Below are positions 7,752 to 14,034 of a stretch of DNA of 15,169 nucleotides, in pieces. Below the pieces are notes generated by a model that was not told the origin of the DNA, searched no databases, and was given only the letters and a program-made list of their open reading frames with translations. This DNA comes from Bacillota bacterium. Lineage in GTDB: Bacteria > Bacillota_A > Clostridia > Lutisporales > Lutisporaceae. How positions within the stretch are numbered: position 1 is the stretch's first letter; each line of letters opens with the position of its first letter. The translations under genes and the position numbers were made by a program. The stretch covers positions 1 through 15,169 of the forward strand of contig JAKJBT010000039.1 in assembly GCA_022706865.1 (NCBI GenBank), in the 5' to 3' direction.

Positions 7752-7779
7752 ACAAGCTTTTGGTAAGCTTGTTCTTTTT
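7752..7779 (+). terminator. Second tandem hairpin before the Na/Pi transporter
   Basis: ACAAGCTT (7752-7759) and AAGCTTGT (7765-7772) form a perfect 8-bp stem with loop TTGGT, then TCTTTTT. It lies upstream of the next promoter, so it probably acts as a back-up terminator for the arg operon. Confidence 0.65.
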
Positions 7780-7790
7780 GTTTATGGTAC

Positions 7791-7819
7791 TTGATGTCGA
7801 ATTGTCAAACAGGTATAAT
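7791..7819 (+). promoter_or_regulatory. Sigma-A promoter of the Na/Pi cotransporter gene
   Basis: TTGATG (7791-7796), a 17-bp spacer and a perfect TATAAT (7814-7819) predict a start near 7826. This rules out the upstream in-frame TTG at 7791 as the translation start. Confidence 0.72.
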
Positions 7820-7847
7820 TAACTGGGTACTGCATTTTATTTGCCAT

Positions 7848-7855
7848 GGAGGTGG
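7848..7855 (+). promoter_or_regulatory. Ribosome binding site deciding a TTG start
   Basis: GGAGGTGG lies 4 nt before the TTG at 7860 (7 nt from the GGAGG core). It is the only strong Shine-Dalgarno near the start of the transporter frame, and no ATG or GTG sits at a suitable distance. Confidence 0.75.
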
Positions 7856-7859
7856 AGTT

Positions 7860-9515
7860 TTGGGTTTTGATGTGATTATTGCACTATTTGCCGGTTTGAG
7901 CCTTTTCCTTTATGGTATGCAGATAATGTCGGATGCTCTTCAGAAATCTGCAGGGGACAGATTGAAAAAGCTGCTGGAGATTCTTACAACAAACAAGTAT
8001 ATCGGGGTCCTGGTAGGTACGGCAATTACAGCAGTTATTCAAAGCAGCGGTGCCACCACAGTAATGGTGATTGGCCTGGTCAATGCAGGAATAATGAATC
8101 TTTCACAGGCAGTAGGGGTAATAATGGGAGCAAATATAGGCACTACAATGACCGCTCAGATAATTGCCTTTAAGCTTACCAACATAGTCCCCTATGCTAT
8201 TATTATCGGTGCAATACTTGTGTTATTCTCAAGGAAAAAATCGCGTAAACACCTGGGTGAGTTAATTATTGGGTTTGGTATACTGTTCATGGGCATTAAT
8301 ATGATGGGCGACGCAATGAAGCCGTTGAAAGACATACCTGAATTCACACGATTCATGATAGGCCTGGAGGATAATCCGCTTCTGGGGGTTCTTTCCGGGC
8401 TGCTGTTAACTGCAATAGTCCAAAGCAGCAGCGCAACTGTCGGTATACTTCAGACTCTGGCTATGCAGGGGCTGGTTCCTATCGAAGCAGCATTGCCGAT
8501 ATTATTTGGTGACAATATCGGTTCATGTGTTACCGCCCTTATTGCTAGTATAGGCACAAACCTGACAGCTAAAAGAGCAGCTATAATGCATGTGACAATT
8601 AAGATTATAGGTACGATAATATTCATGCTTATATTGCACCCGGTATCTTCAATAGTAGTTATGACTGCTTCAGAGCCTGCAAGACAAATAGCCAATGCTC
8701 ATACCTTATTTAACATTACAAATACCGTTATTCTGCTGCCCTTCTCCGCAATGCTTATTACTTTCGTGACTAAAGTACTGCCGGGAGAAGATGTGTATGA
8801 TAAATTTGCATTAAAGTATCTGGACAAAAGAATATTGGAGACACCCTCAATAGCTGTGGGGCAAATTGTAAAAGAGATTATCCGAATGGGAGAGATTGCA
8901 AAGTGCAATGTACAAAAAGGAATGCAGGCAATTCTTAATAATGACGAGAGAGTTCTGGATGAAATACTGAACAATGAGAAAGTTATAAATGAATTGGAAA
9001 GAAAAATAGGTGAGTTTCTTCAGGAGGTAATGCATTCCGCAATAGGGGATGACCAGCGAAAAATGGTAGGGATGCTGTTCAATACGGTACATGATATGGA
9101 GAGAATAGGAGACCATGCGGATAACCTTAGAGAGATAGTCCAATACAAGCTGGATAATAAAGTATCCTTCTCCAATTATGCAATGGAGGAACTAAGAGAA
9201 ATATATAAAAATGTCGAACAGGCAATGGACAATGCATTTTTGGCCTTAAGCACCAAGGAAACTGCTTATGTCAAAGCAGTAGATACTTATGAGAAAAAGG
9301 TTGACGAGCTAAGAGATTCATTTAGAGAAAGCCATATCAGCAGGATAAACAAAGGGGAATGCAATATAAATGCAGGAGTGCTTTTCCTAGAGATACTGAC
9401 CAATCTTGAAAGAATCAGCGACCACTGTGTTAACGTTGCGGATGTTGTCAGGATTGTAGACAAGTCTAAGCTAAAGCTTGATAGGGCAAGTGGAATATCC
9501 CCGGAGAAGTGTTGA
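7860..9515 (+). CDS. Na+/phosphate cotransporter family protein with C-terminal PhoU-like domain
   Basis: Predicted to import phosphate with sodium (NptA/YjbB-like, PF02690 type), although substrates of this bacterial group are rarely tested. The 551-aa product starts in a membrane helix (GFDVIIALFAGLSLFLYGMQIMSDAL). It has the family's inverted repeat, each half with a QSS motif: AVIQSSGATT (Gln61) and AIVQSSSATV (Gln188), followed by GANIGTT and GDNIGSC. After the membrane part, about residues 330-550 form helices with two PhoU signatures, ERIGDH (414-419) and ERISDH (517-522), so both halves of a PhoU bundle are present. PhoU modules commonly restrain phosphate uptake. The start is TTG 7860; earlier in-frame codons precede the predicted transcript start. 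It has its own promoter and only a weak terminator before the Crp-like gene. Confidence 0.9.
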   Translation: MGFDVIIALFAGLSLFLYGMQIMSDALQKSAGDRLKKLLEILTTNKYIGVLVGTAITAVIQSSGATTVMVIGLVNAGIMNLSQAVGVIMGANIGTTMTAQIIAFKLTNIVPYAIIIGAILVLFSRKKSRKHLGELIIGFGILFMGINMMGDAMKPLKDIPEFTRFMIGLEDNPLLGVLSGLLLTAIVQSSSATVGILQTLAMQGLVPIEAALPILFGDNIGSCVTALIASIGTNLTAKRAAIMHVTIKIIGTIIFMLILHPVSSIVVMTASEPARQIANAHTLFNITNTVILLPFSAMLITFVTKVLPGEDVYDKFALKYLDKRILETPSIAVGQIVKEIIRMGEIAKCNVQKGMQAILNNDERVLDEILNNEKVINELERKIGEFLQEVMHSAIGDDQRKMVGMLFNTVHDMERIGDHADNLREIVQYKLDNKVSFSNYAMEELREIYKNVEQAMDNAFLALSTKETAYVKAVDTYEKKVDELRDSFRESHISRINKGECNINAGVLFLEILTNLERISDHCVNVADVVRIVDKSKLKLDRASGISPEKC

Positions 9516-9558
9516 TCAAAACTTATATTGTTTTCTGAAACAGCGGCAGTCATGTGTA

Positions 9559-9590
9559 AGCAGTAAAATGCTTGAACAGGACTGCTATTT
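9559..9590 (+). terminator. Weak hairpin after the Na/Pi transporter gene
   Basis: AGCAGT (9559-9564) can pair with ACTGCT (9581-9586) over a 16-nt loop, followed by ATTTATTATATTA. GCAGTC at 9546-9551 competes for the same right arm. The U-rich tail is broken, so readthrough into the regulator is likely. Confidence 0.3.
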
Positions 9591-9599
9591 ATTATATTA

Positions 9600-9636
9600 C
9601 TGAAAATTCAAGGGCATTTTGGTAAAATAGGTATAT
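9600..9636 (+). promoter_or_regulatory. Promoter of the Crp-like gene, copy 1 of a duplicated module
   Basis: CTGAAA (9600-9605), a 17-bp spacer ending TGG, and TAAAAT (9623-9628) give a sigma-A-type promoter with an extended -10 (TGGTAAAAT). The whole 37-bp block, including spacer and start region, matches 10499-10535 at 31 of 37 positions without gaps. Confidence 0.65.
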
Positions 9637-9663
9637 AAAGAGGTGAAAGGGAGAAGAATTTGT

Positions 9664-10344
9664 ATGAATAATCATGATTATCTTAGGCAGATAAGCATCT
9701 TTTCAGAGCTTGAGGATGAATTTCTAGAGAAAATCTATAAGATATCAAGAGTCCGCAAATATGAAAAGGGCAGAATAATATTCATGGAGGGAGAACCGGG
9801 GGAGGCCTTCTTCTATATAAAGTCCGGCCTTGTCAAGGTTTCGAAGCTTTCAAGAGATGGGCGGGAGCATATACTGCATGTATTAAATGAAGGGCATGTT
9901 TTTGCAGAAGTAACCCTTTTCAGCAATACGGAATATCCGGCTACGGCAGAGGTTCTTGAAGAAGCGGAAATAGGAATAATAAAAAACGAGGATTTGGAAA
10001 AAGTCATAAAGGAAAATCCGGACCTGTCTCTTCAGCTGATCAAGTACCTGAACAAAAGACTTGTAGAGGCACATATGAAGATCAGGAATCTGGCGCTTTA
10101 CGATACATATGAAAGGACTGCCCAGGCTTTGGTAAAGCTTGCCGAAGATTACGGCAGAAAAAGCAGCAAGGGAGTAAATCTGGACATCAGCATATCCAGA
10201 CAGGAGCTTGCAAATTTAGTGGGAACTACCAGAGAGACAGTGATAAGAGCACTTACTGCTTTCAAAAAAGAGCATTTGATAGGAATCGAAAAGAATACAA
10301 TTACGATATTTGACCTGGAAAAGCTCAAGGAATGGCCTTATTAA
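9664..10344 (+). CDS. Crp/Fnr-family transcriptional regulator
   Basis: A DNA-binding regulator of 226 aa, normal for the family. Residues about 10-120 form the cyclic-nucleotide-binding-like beta roll (ISIFSELEDEFLEKI, FMEGEPGEAFFYIKSGLVKVS, GHVFAEVTLFSNTEYPATAEV). A dimerisation helix follows (LIKYLNKRLVEAHMKIRNL), and a winged helix-turn-helix lies near the C-terminus (ISRQELANLVGTTRETVIRAL). The phosphate-binding cassette lacks the GExxx...RxxT pattern of true cAMP sensors, and the protein has no cysteine at all, which excludes an Fnr-type Fe-S cluster; the ligand is unknown. A GTG at 9643 opens the frame earlier, but it lies inside the Shine-Dalgarno GGTGAAAGGGAG. ATG 9664 is correctly spaced and gives the usual N-terminus. 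The promoter twin upstream of the next gene hints at a shared regulon or autoregulation. Confidence 0.92.
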   Translation: MNNHDYLRQISIFSELEDEFLEKIYKISRVRKYEKGRIIFMEGEPGEAFFYIKSGLVKVSKLSRDGREHILHVLNEGHVFAEVTLFSNTEYPATAEVLEEAEIGIIKNEDLEKVIKENPDLSLQLIKYLNKRLVEAHMKIRNLALYDTYERTAQALVKLAEDYGRKSSKGVNLDISISRQELANLVGTTRETVIRALTAFKKEHLIGIEKNTITIFDLEKLKEWPY

Positions 10345-10360
10345 ATTAGGAATAAGACAG

Positions 10361-10393
10361 ACCGGCATTGAATTTTGATATGCTGGTTTTTTT
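10361..10393 (+). terminator. Intrinsic terminator after the Crp-like gene
   Basis: ACCGGCAT (10361-10368) pairs with ATGCTGGT (10380-10387), 8 bp including one G-U pair, over an 11-nt loop, followed by a seven-T run. Confidence 0.85.
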
Positions 10394-10472
10394 ATGAAAC
10401 CATAAGCTTTTTTTTTCGTCTAAATATACAGGAGGGCATTGGGGGTAACGGTAATACCGGTTGTATATAAAT

Positions 10473-10484
10473 TGTAATATTACA
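10473..10484. promoter_or_regulatory. Perfect 12-bp palindrome, candidate operator
   Basis: TGTAATATTACA is fully self-complementary and ends 14 bp before the -35 of the exported glycosidase-family gene. It is absent from the otherwise matching promoter of the Crp-like gene. A nearby imperfect inverted repeat (AACGGTA / TACCGGTT, 10447-10462) lies just upstream. The binding protein is unknown; the spacing does not fit a classical Crp site. Confidence 0.4.
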
Positions 10485-10498
10485 TATAGGTTACTTTG

Positions 10499-10535
10499 CT
10501 GAAAATGCAGGGACAGTCTGGTAAAATAGGCATAT
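10499..10535 (+). promoter_or_regulatory. Promoter of the exported NAGPA-type protein, copy 2 of the module
   Basis: CTGAAA (10499-10504), a 17-bp spacer ending TGG, and TAAAAT (10522-10527) are the same hexamers and spacing as at 9600-9636, with 31 of 37 positions identical. GGTGAAAGG (10544-10552) downstream also recurs; here it lies in a leader of about 66 nt with no start codon at translation distance. A small AGGCT/AGCCT hairpin (10550-10567) follows. Confidence 0.62.
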
Positions 10536-10599
10536 GAAAGACTGGTGAAAGGCTCAAGCAATAGCCTGATTTAAAGTAATAATGAATGAGGTAGTGATT

Positions 10600-13083
10600 A
10601 TGAAAAGAAATAATAGGAACAGCAAGCTTTTAACAAAGATATTGGTTGTACTGCTTATAGCATCTATAACATTTCCGGCAGCGGTTTATTCTCTGGAATC
10701 GGCCAAACTGATTGAAGACGGGCAGCACATTGGCCCCGGTACATATTATAGGAATATGAATTACATAACCCCTAACGGGAACTTTATGGTCAACATGATA
10801 GAGAGTAAATTTGATACCAAATATATCAGTATAGAGGTTGCTGACAGCGGAAGCAGCCTGACGAATAAGCCGGTGTCTTATCAGGCTTCGCAGAAAAATA
10901 GTGAGAATAAAAGAGTAATCGGTGCAGTCAATGGAGATTTTTTTGACATGACGACAGTCAAGGGGCTTACTTACGGTACCAGTATAGTAGAAGGGGAAAT
11001 CAAGACTGCAGTAAAGACTTCAACTATACTTGGAGTTACCGATAAGGGAGATTGCTTCATCGATACTTTGAATATGGAAGGTGCTGCCGCATATAAGTAC
11101 ATACAATATCCGGTAGACTCAGTTAACAGGCTCAGGTGGGCGGATCAGACCGTTATTTACACTCCATTCTTTGGAAAGACAACAGTAAATACAGCTGCCG
11201 GGACTGATATCATAGTAAGAGGTGTTGAACTTCCGCTTAAAGCAGGGAAGCGATATACAGGTAAAATTGAAAAGATAATTCCAAACTCCAAAATTACAGA
11301 AATACCTTCGGACGGAGTAGTTATTTCCATGCCTGTCAAAGCATTCAAGCAGCTTGCCGGAGTTCCTTCCGGTGCTGAGATGAGCTTCTTTGTAGATTTT
11401 GACAAGAAAAACCTGGATTTTGCGGTATCCGGGGCGCCCATGCTTCTTGAAGGGGGGAAGATCTCTGCTAAGGTAAAGGAAAGGGCAGATGCCTTGCAAA
11501 GGCATCCGAGGACAGCGATAGGAATAAAGGATAATAAGATTTATATGGTTACGGTTGACGGAAGGCAGCCCGGGTACAGCGATGGAATGACCCTATATGA
11601 ATTGGCGGAGTTTTTCCTGAGTCAAGGAGTGGAAGATGCCATAAACCTCGACGGCGGGGGGTCAACGGCCATGGCTGTAAGAAAGCAGGGAGATGCTGTT
11701 GCAAAGCTGGCAAACAACCCTTCTGACGGAAGAGAAAGATATGTGGGAAATTCAGTACAGCTTGTATCTGAAGCACCGTTATCAGACCCTGCAATATTGA
11801 GATTCAAGGATACAAGTGTCAAGATATATAAGAACAGCTCCTTCAAGCCGTCCTATTACGTTTTGGACAAGTATTACAATCTTCTGCCTGGGGATATGGG
11901 CAAAATAAGGTTCGGAATTGATGTAAAGACATCCAAGATAGCTGCAGACGGCACATATAACTCCGGCAGCCAGGCGGGCAAAGGATATATATATGCTGCG
12001 GTTGGGAATACACAAAGCAAAATGCTTGTTGAAATAGTGGACAAGGTAAGCTCTCTTTCGGTAACAAATGATTTTGTGCTTCTTGATCCGGGAGAAAAGA
12101 TACAACTGCAAGTGAAAGCCTCTGGCGAAAACGGTGAAAATATTATAATAAGTCCCTCTGCCGTCAAGTGGACAGTTGAAGGCGGATTGGGGACAGTGGA
12201 TAAAGATGGAGTTTTCACGGCAGGAAATAAAAATGGACATGGTAAAATAACAGCTTCTGCAGGAACTGTCACAGCAGCCGTTGGAGCAAAGGTGGGCAAG
12301 ACACCCGTAATTGTTGCTGACTTTGGAACTCTTGACAATGTGGAAGCAAAAGAAATAAGAAGCAAGGCAGCTATAAGACATAATCAGAAGGGGGAACCGG
12401 TAAGGGTAGGAAATATTTCCTTAAGACTTGATTATGATTTCGAAAATACTACAGGTACATCAGCCGCTTATGTAACCTTTAAGAAACCGGTAACAATAAT
12501 TGGAAAGCCTATTGAGCTTGGAGTATGGGTATATGGTGACGGAAGCAGTCACTGGCTTAGAGGGAACTATATTAACTCGGCGGGAGAGAAAAAGGTATTT
12601 GATCTCACCAAGTCCGGAGGACTTGATTGGAAAGGCTGGAAGTATGTATATGCCGAATTGCCGAAAGATGAGAAATACCCAATAGCACTTGAGCAGATAT
12701 ATCTGGCCGAGACAGCTCAGGATAATAAGAATTCCGGCAGCATATATTTTGATGATGTAATGGCAATATACAAACTTGATAAAGACTATTACGATCCTGT
12801 GATAGTATCGGTACTGCCCGAAAGCACTGAAGGGCTTCCAGGTCAAGCTCAGGAGATAGGGGTAATTGCGGCTGACAGAGGTTATGGTATCGATCCTGCT
12901 TCCATAAAGATGTATATTAACGATTCTGCCGTAAAAGCCAAATTTGAACCTGAAACGGGAAAAATAAGCTACATTCCGGCAAAGCCGCTGAAAAAAGGTG
13001 AATACAAGGTGAGAATCACTTTGAAGGATAAGATAGGGCATTCTCTGAATCCGGAATTTACATATACCTTTAAAGTGGAGTAG
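10600..13083 (+). CDS. Exported NAGPA-type phosphodiester glycosidase family protein with Ig-like and jelly-roll-like C-terminal domains
   Basis: An 827-aa exported protein. Residues 1-31 are a signal peptide (basic MKRNNRNSK, hydrophobic LVVLLIASITFPAAV, likely cleavage after VYS). About residues 50-390 form the NAGPA domain (phosphodiester glycosidase, PF09992 type), with VNGDFFD (110-116), HPRTAIG (302-308), VDGRQPGYSDGMT (319-331) and NLDGGGSTAM (349-358). Its mammalian relative removes GlcNAc from phosphodiesters; bacterial members probably act on cell-wall or exopolysaccharide phosphodiesters, so the substrate is inferred. Then come two probable Ig-like (Big_2-like) segments (395-476 and 480-565), a probable jelly-roll, carbohydrate-binding-like region (565-725, with GVWVYGDGSSHWLRG and GWKYVYAELP) and a last Ig-like domain (730-827). 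No LPXTG or S-layer repeat is seen. ATG 10600 follows TGAGG by 8 nt; the earlier ATG 10582 has no Shine-Dalgarno. It is a single-gene unit. Confidence 0.9.
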   Translation: MKRNNRNSKLLTKILVVLLIASITFPAAVYSLESAKLIEDGQHIGPGTYYRNMNYITPNGNFMVNMIESKFDTKYISIEVADSGSSLTNKPVSYQASQKNSENKRVIGAVNGDFFDMTTVKGLTYGTSIVEGEIKTAVKTSTILGVTDKGDCFIDTLNMEGAAAYKYIQYPVDSVNRLRWADQTVIYTPFFGKTTVNTAAGTDIIVRGVELPLKAGKRYTGKIEKIIPNSKITEIPSDGVVISMPVKAFKQLAGVPSGAEMSFFVDFDKKNLDFAVSGAPMLLEGGKISAKVKERADALQRHPRTAIGIKDNKIYMVTVDGRQPGYSDGMTLYELAEFFLSQGVEDAINLDGGGSTAMAVRKQGDAVAKLANNPSDGRERYVGNSVQLVSEAPLSDPAILRFKDTSVKIYKNSSFKPSYYVLDKYYNLLPGDMGKIRFGIDVKTSKIAADGTYNSGSQAGKGYIYAAVGNTQSKMLVEIVDKVSSLSVTNDFVLLDPGEKIQLQVKASGENGENIIISPSAVKWTVEGGLGTVDKDGVFTAGNKNGHGKITASAGTVTAAVGAKVGKTPVIVADFGTLDNVEAKEIRSKAAIRHNQKGEPVRVGNISLRLDYDFENTTGTSAAYVTFKKPVTIIGKPIELGVWVYGDGSSHWLRGNYINSAGEKKVFDLTKSGGLDWKGWKYVYAELPKDEKYPIALEQIYLAETAQDNKNSGSIYFDDVMAIYKLDKDYYDPVIVSVLPESTEGLPGQAQEIGVIAADRGYGIDPASIKMYINDSAVKAKFEPETGKISYIPAKPLKKGEYKVRITLKDKIGHSLNPEFTYTFKVE

Positions 13084-13092
13084 CAGGTATCT

Positions 13093-13134
13093 GAAGAATG
13101 ATGCGTCCCCATGTCTCGGGACGCATTATTCTTC
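13093..13134. terminator. Bidirectional terminator between convergent genes
   Basis: A 17-bp stem with one G-U pair: 13093-13109 pairs with 13118-13134 over loop CATGTCTC. The core GTCCC/GGGAC is GC-rich and the outer arms are T-rich (ATTATTCTTC on plus, ATTCTTC on minus), so each strand supplies a U-rich tail. It lies between the converging exported-protein gene and trmB. Confidence 0.8.
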
Positions 13135-13151
13135 TGTTGTAACATTGCTTT

Positions 13152-13808
13152 CTATCTTTTTACCGCTTCCAGTCTGTTTATCTTAATGCCCTTTTTGATG
13201 AACTTCTCTTCATATTCTGTGGTGATATTCCCGGGATAATTCTCATTGTGAAGATCGTAAGTCAGGTCAAGTATTTCAAAGCCGGAGGCCTTGAATTCAT
13301 TTATAGAAAAATCAAAAAGCTCTCTGCTGTCTGTTTTGAATTCTATTTTTCCCTCATTCTTCAAAAGGGCTCTGTACTTTTCCAGAAAGAGCCTGTGAGT
13401 CAGCCTTCGCTTGGCATGTCTGACCTTTGGCCAGGGATCACAGAAGTTTATATAAAATGTATCCACTTCAGAAGCTTCGAAGACATCCTCAATGTCTAAA
13501 ATGTTATAAGGTATAAGTATAACGTTCTGAAGCTCCTTTTCAAGCACTTTCATAAGAGCCGAGAGAATTATCTCATGCCTGAGGTCTATTCCAATGAAGT
13601 TTATATCTTTATAAAGCAATCCATGCGTTGATATGAATTTTCCCCTGCCCATGCCAAGTTCTGCGCGTATCGGAGCATCCGGCTTGCTGCCGCTTCTCCC
13701 TGCAAAATATTCATTCCATTTGCCCTTGCATTCCACCGGACGGAATATTACGATTTCATCATATTGTTTTATTATCTCAATAGCTTTTGGGTTATTTCTT
13801 ATTCTCAT
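13152..13808 (-). CDS. trmB: tRNA (guanine46-N7)-methyltransferase TrmB
   Basis: TrmB methylates G46 in the variable loop of tRNAs with S-adenosylmethionine. The 218-aa product is full length. It has the SAM-binding ELGMGRGKF (50-58), FIGIDLR with the acidic residue after strand 2, the highly characteristic DPWPKVRHAKRRLTH (124-138), FKTD (157-160) and the C-terminal TEYEEKF (197-203). The SAM loop reads GMGRG where GxGKG is usual, a mild change. The ATG at 13808 (minus strand) follows GGTGGAGAAGG. It is transcribed alone from a TTGACA promoter, divergent from the symporter and convergent with the exported glycosidase-family gene. Confidence 0.96.
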   Translation of the reverse strand: MRIRNNPKAIEIIKQYDEIVIFRPVECKGKWNEYFAGRSGSKPDAPIRAELGMGRGKFISTHGLLYKDINFIGIDLRHEIILSALMKVLEKELQNVILIPYNILDIEDVFEASEVDTFYINFCDPWPKVRHAKRRLTHRLFLEKYRALLKNEGKIEFKTDSRELFDFSINEFKASGFEILDLTYDLHNENYPGNITTEYEEKFIKKGIKINRLEAVKR

Positions 13809-13848
13809 TTGCCTTCTCCACCTGTCTGCAGTAATTTATATCATAACT

Positions 13849-13877
13849 ATTATTATTCATGATTGGTGTATTGTCAA
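13849..13877 (-). promoter_or_regulatory. trmB: Sigma-A promoter of trmB
   Basis: On the minus strand, a perfect TTGACA (13877-13872), a 17-bp spacer and AATAAT (13854-13849) lie about 40 bp upstream of the trmB start. The rest of the divergent gap (13878-14034) is AT-rich; I see no convincing promoter for the symporter in it beyond weak candidates such as TTGAAA at 13946. Confidence 0.72.
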
Positions 13878-14034
13878 CTTTTGCCCGGCGGAATCATTTA
13901 CAAAAATTCGCTTTATGTCTAAATTTGGCATTAGTCTCCAGAGTGTTGAAAATATTAAAAATATTATAAAAATCAATGGACAAAAGACATTTTAGTATGT
14001 TACCTTAAATATAGATATAAGAGGAGGTGTTATA

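Noticed and set aside
7791..7859. Longer Na/Pi transporter from TTG at 7791
   Set aside because: That TTG is the -35 hexamer of the likely promoter, so it would not be in the transcript, and it has no ribosome binding site.
9643..9663. GTG start for the Crp-like protein
   Set aside because: It lies within the Shine-Dalgarno sequence used by ATG 9664.
10544..10567. Possible riboswitch in the leader of the exported protein gene
   Set aside because: Only a 5-bp hairpin is present in a leader of about 66 nt; no motif of a known riboswitch class can be seen.
11782..12381. Overlapping minus-strand frames inside the exported protein gene
   Set aside because: Several frames are open on the same stretch because of codon bias; composition is Cys/Tyr/Ser-rich and unlike a real protein.
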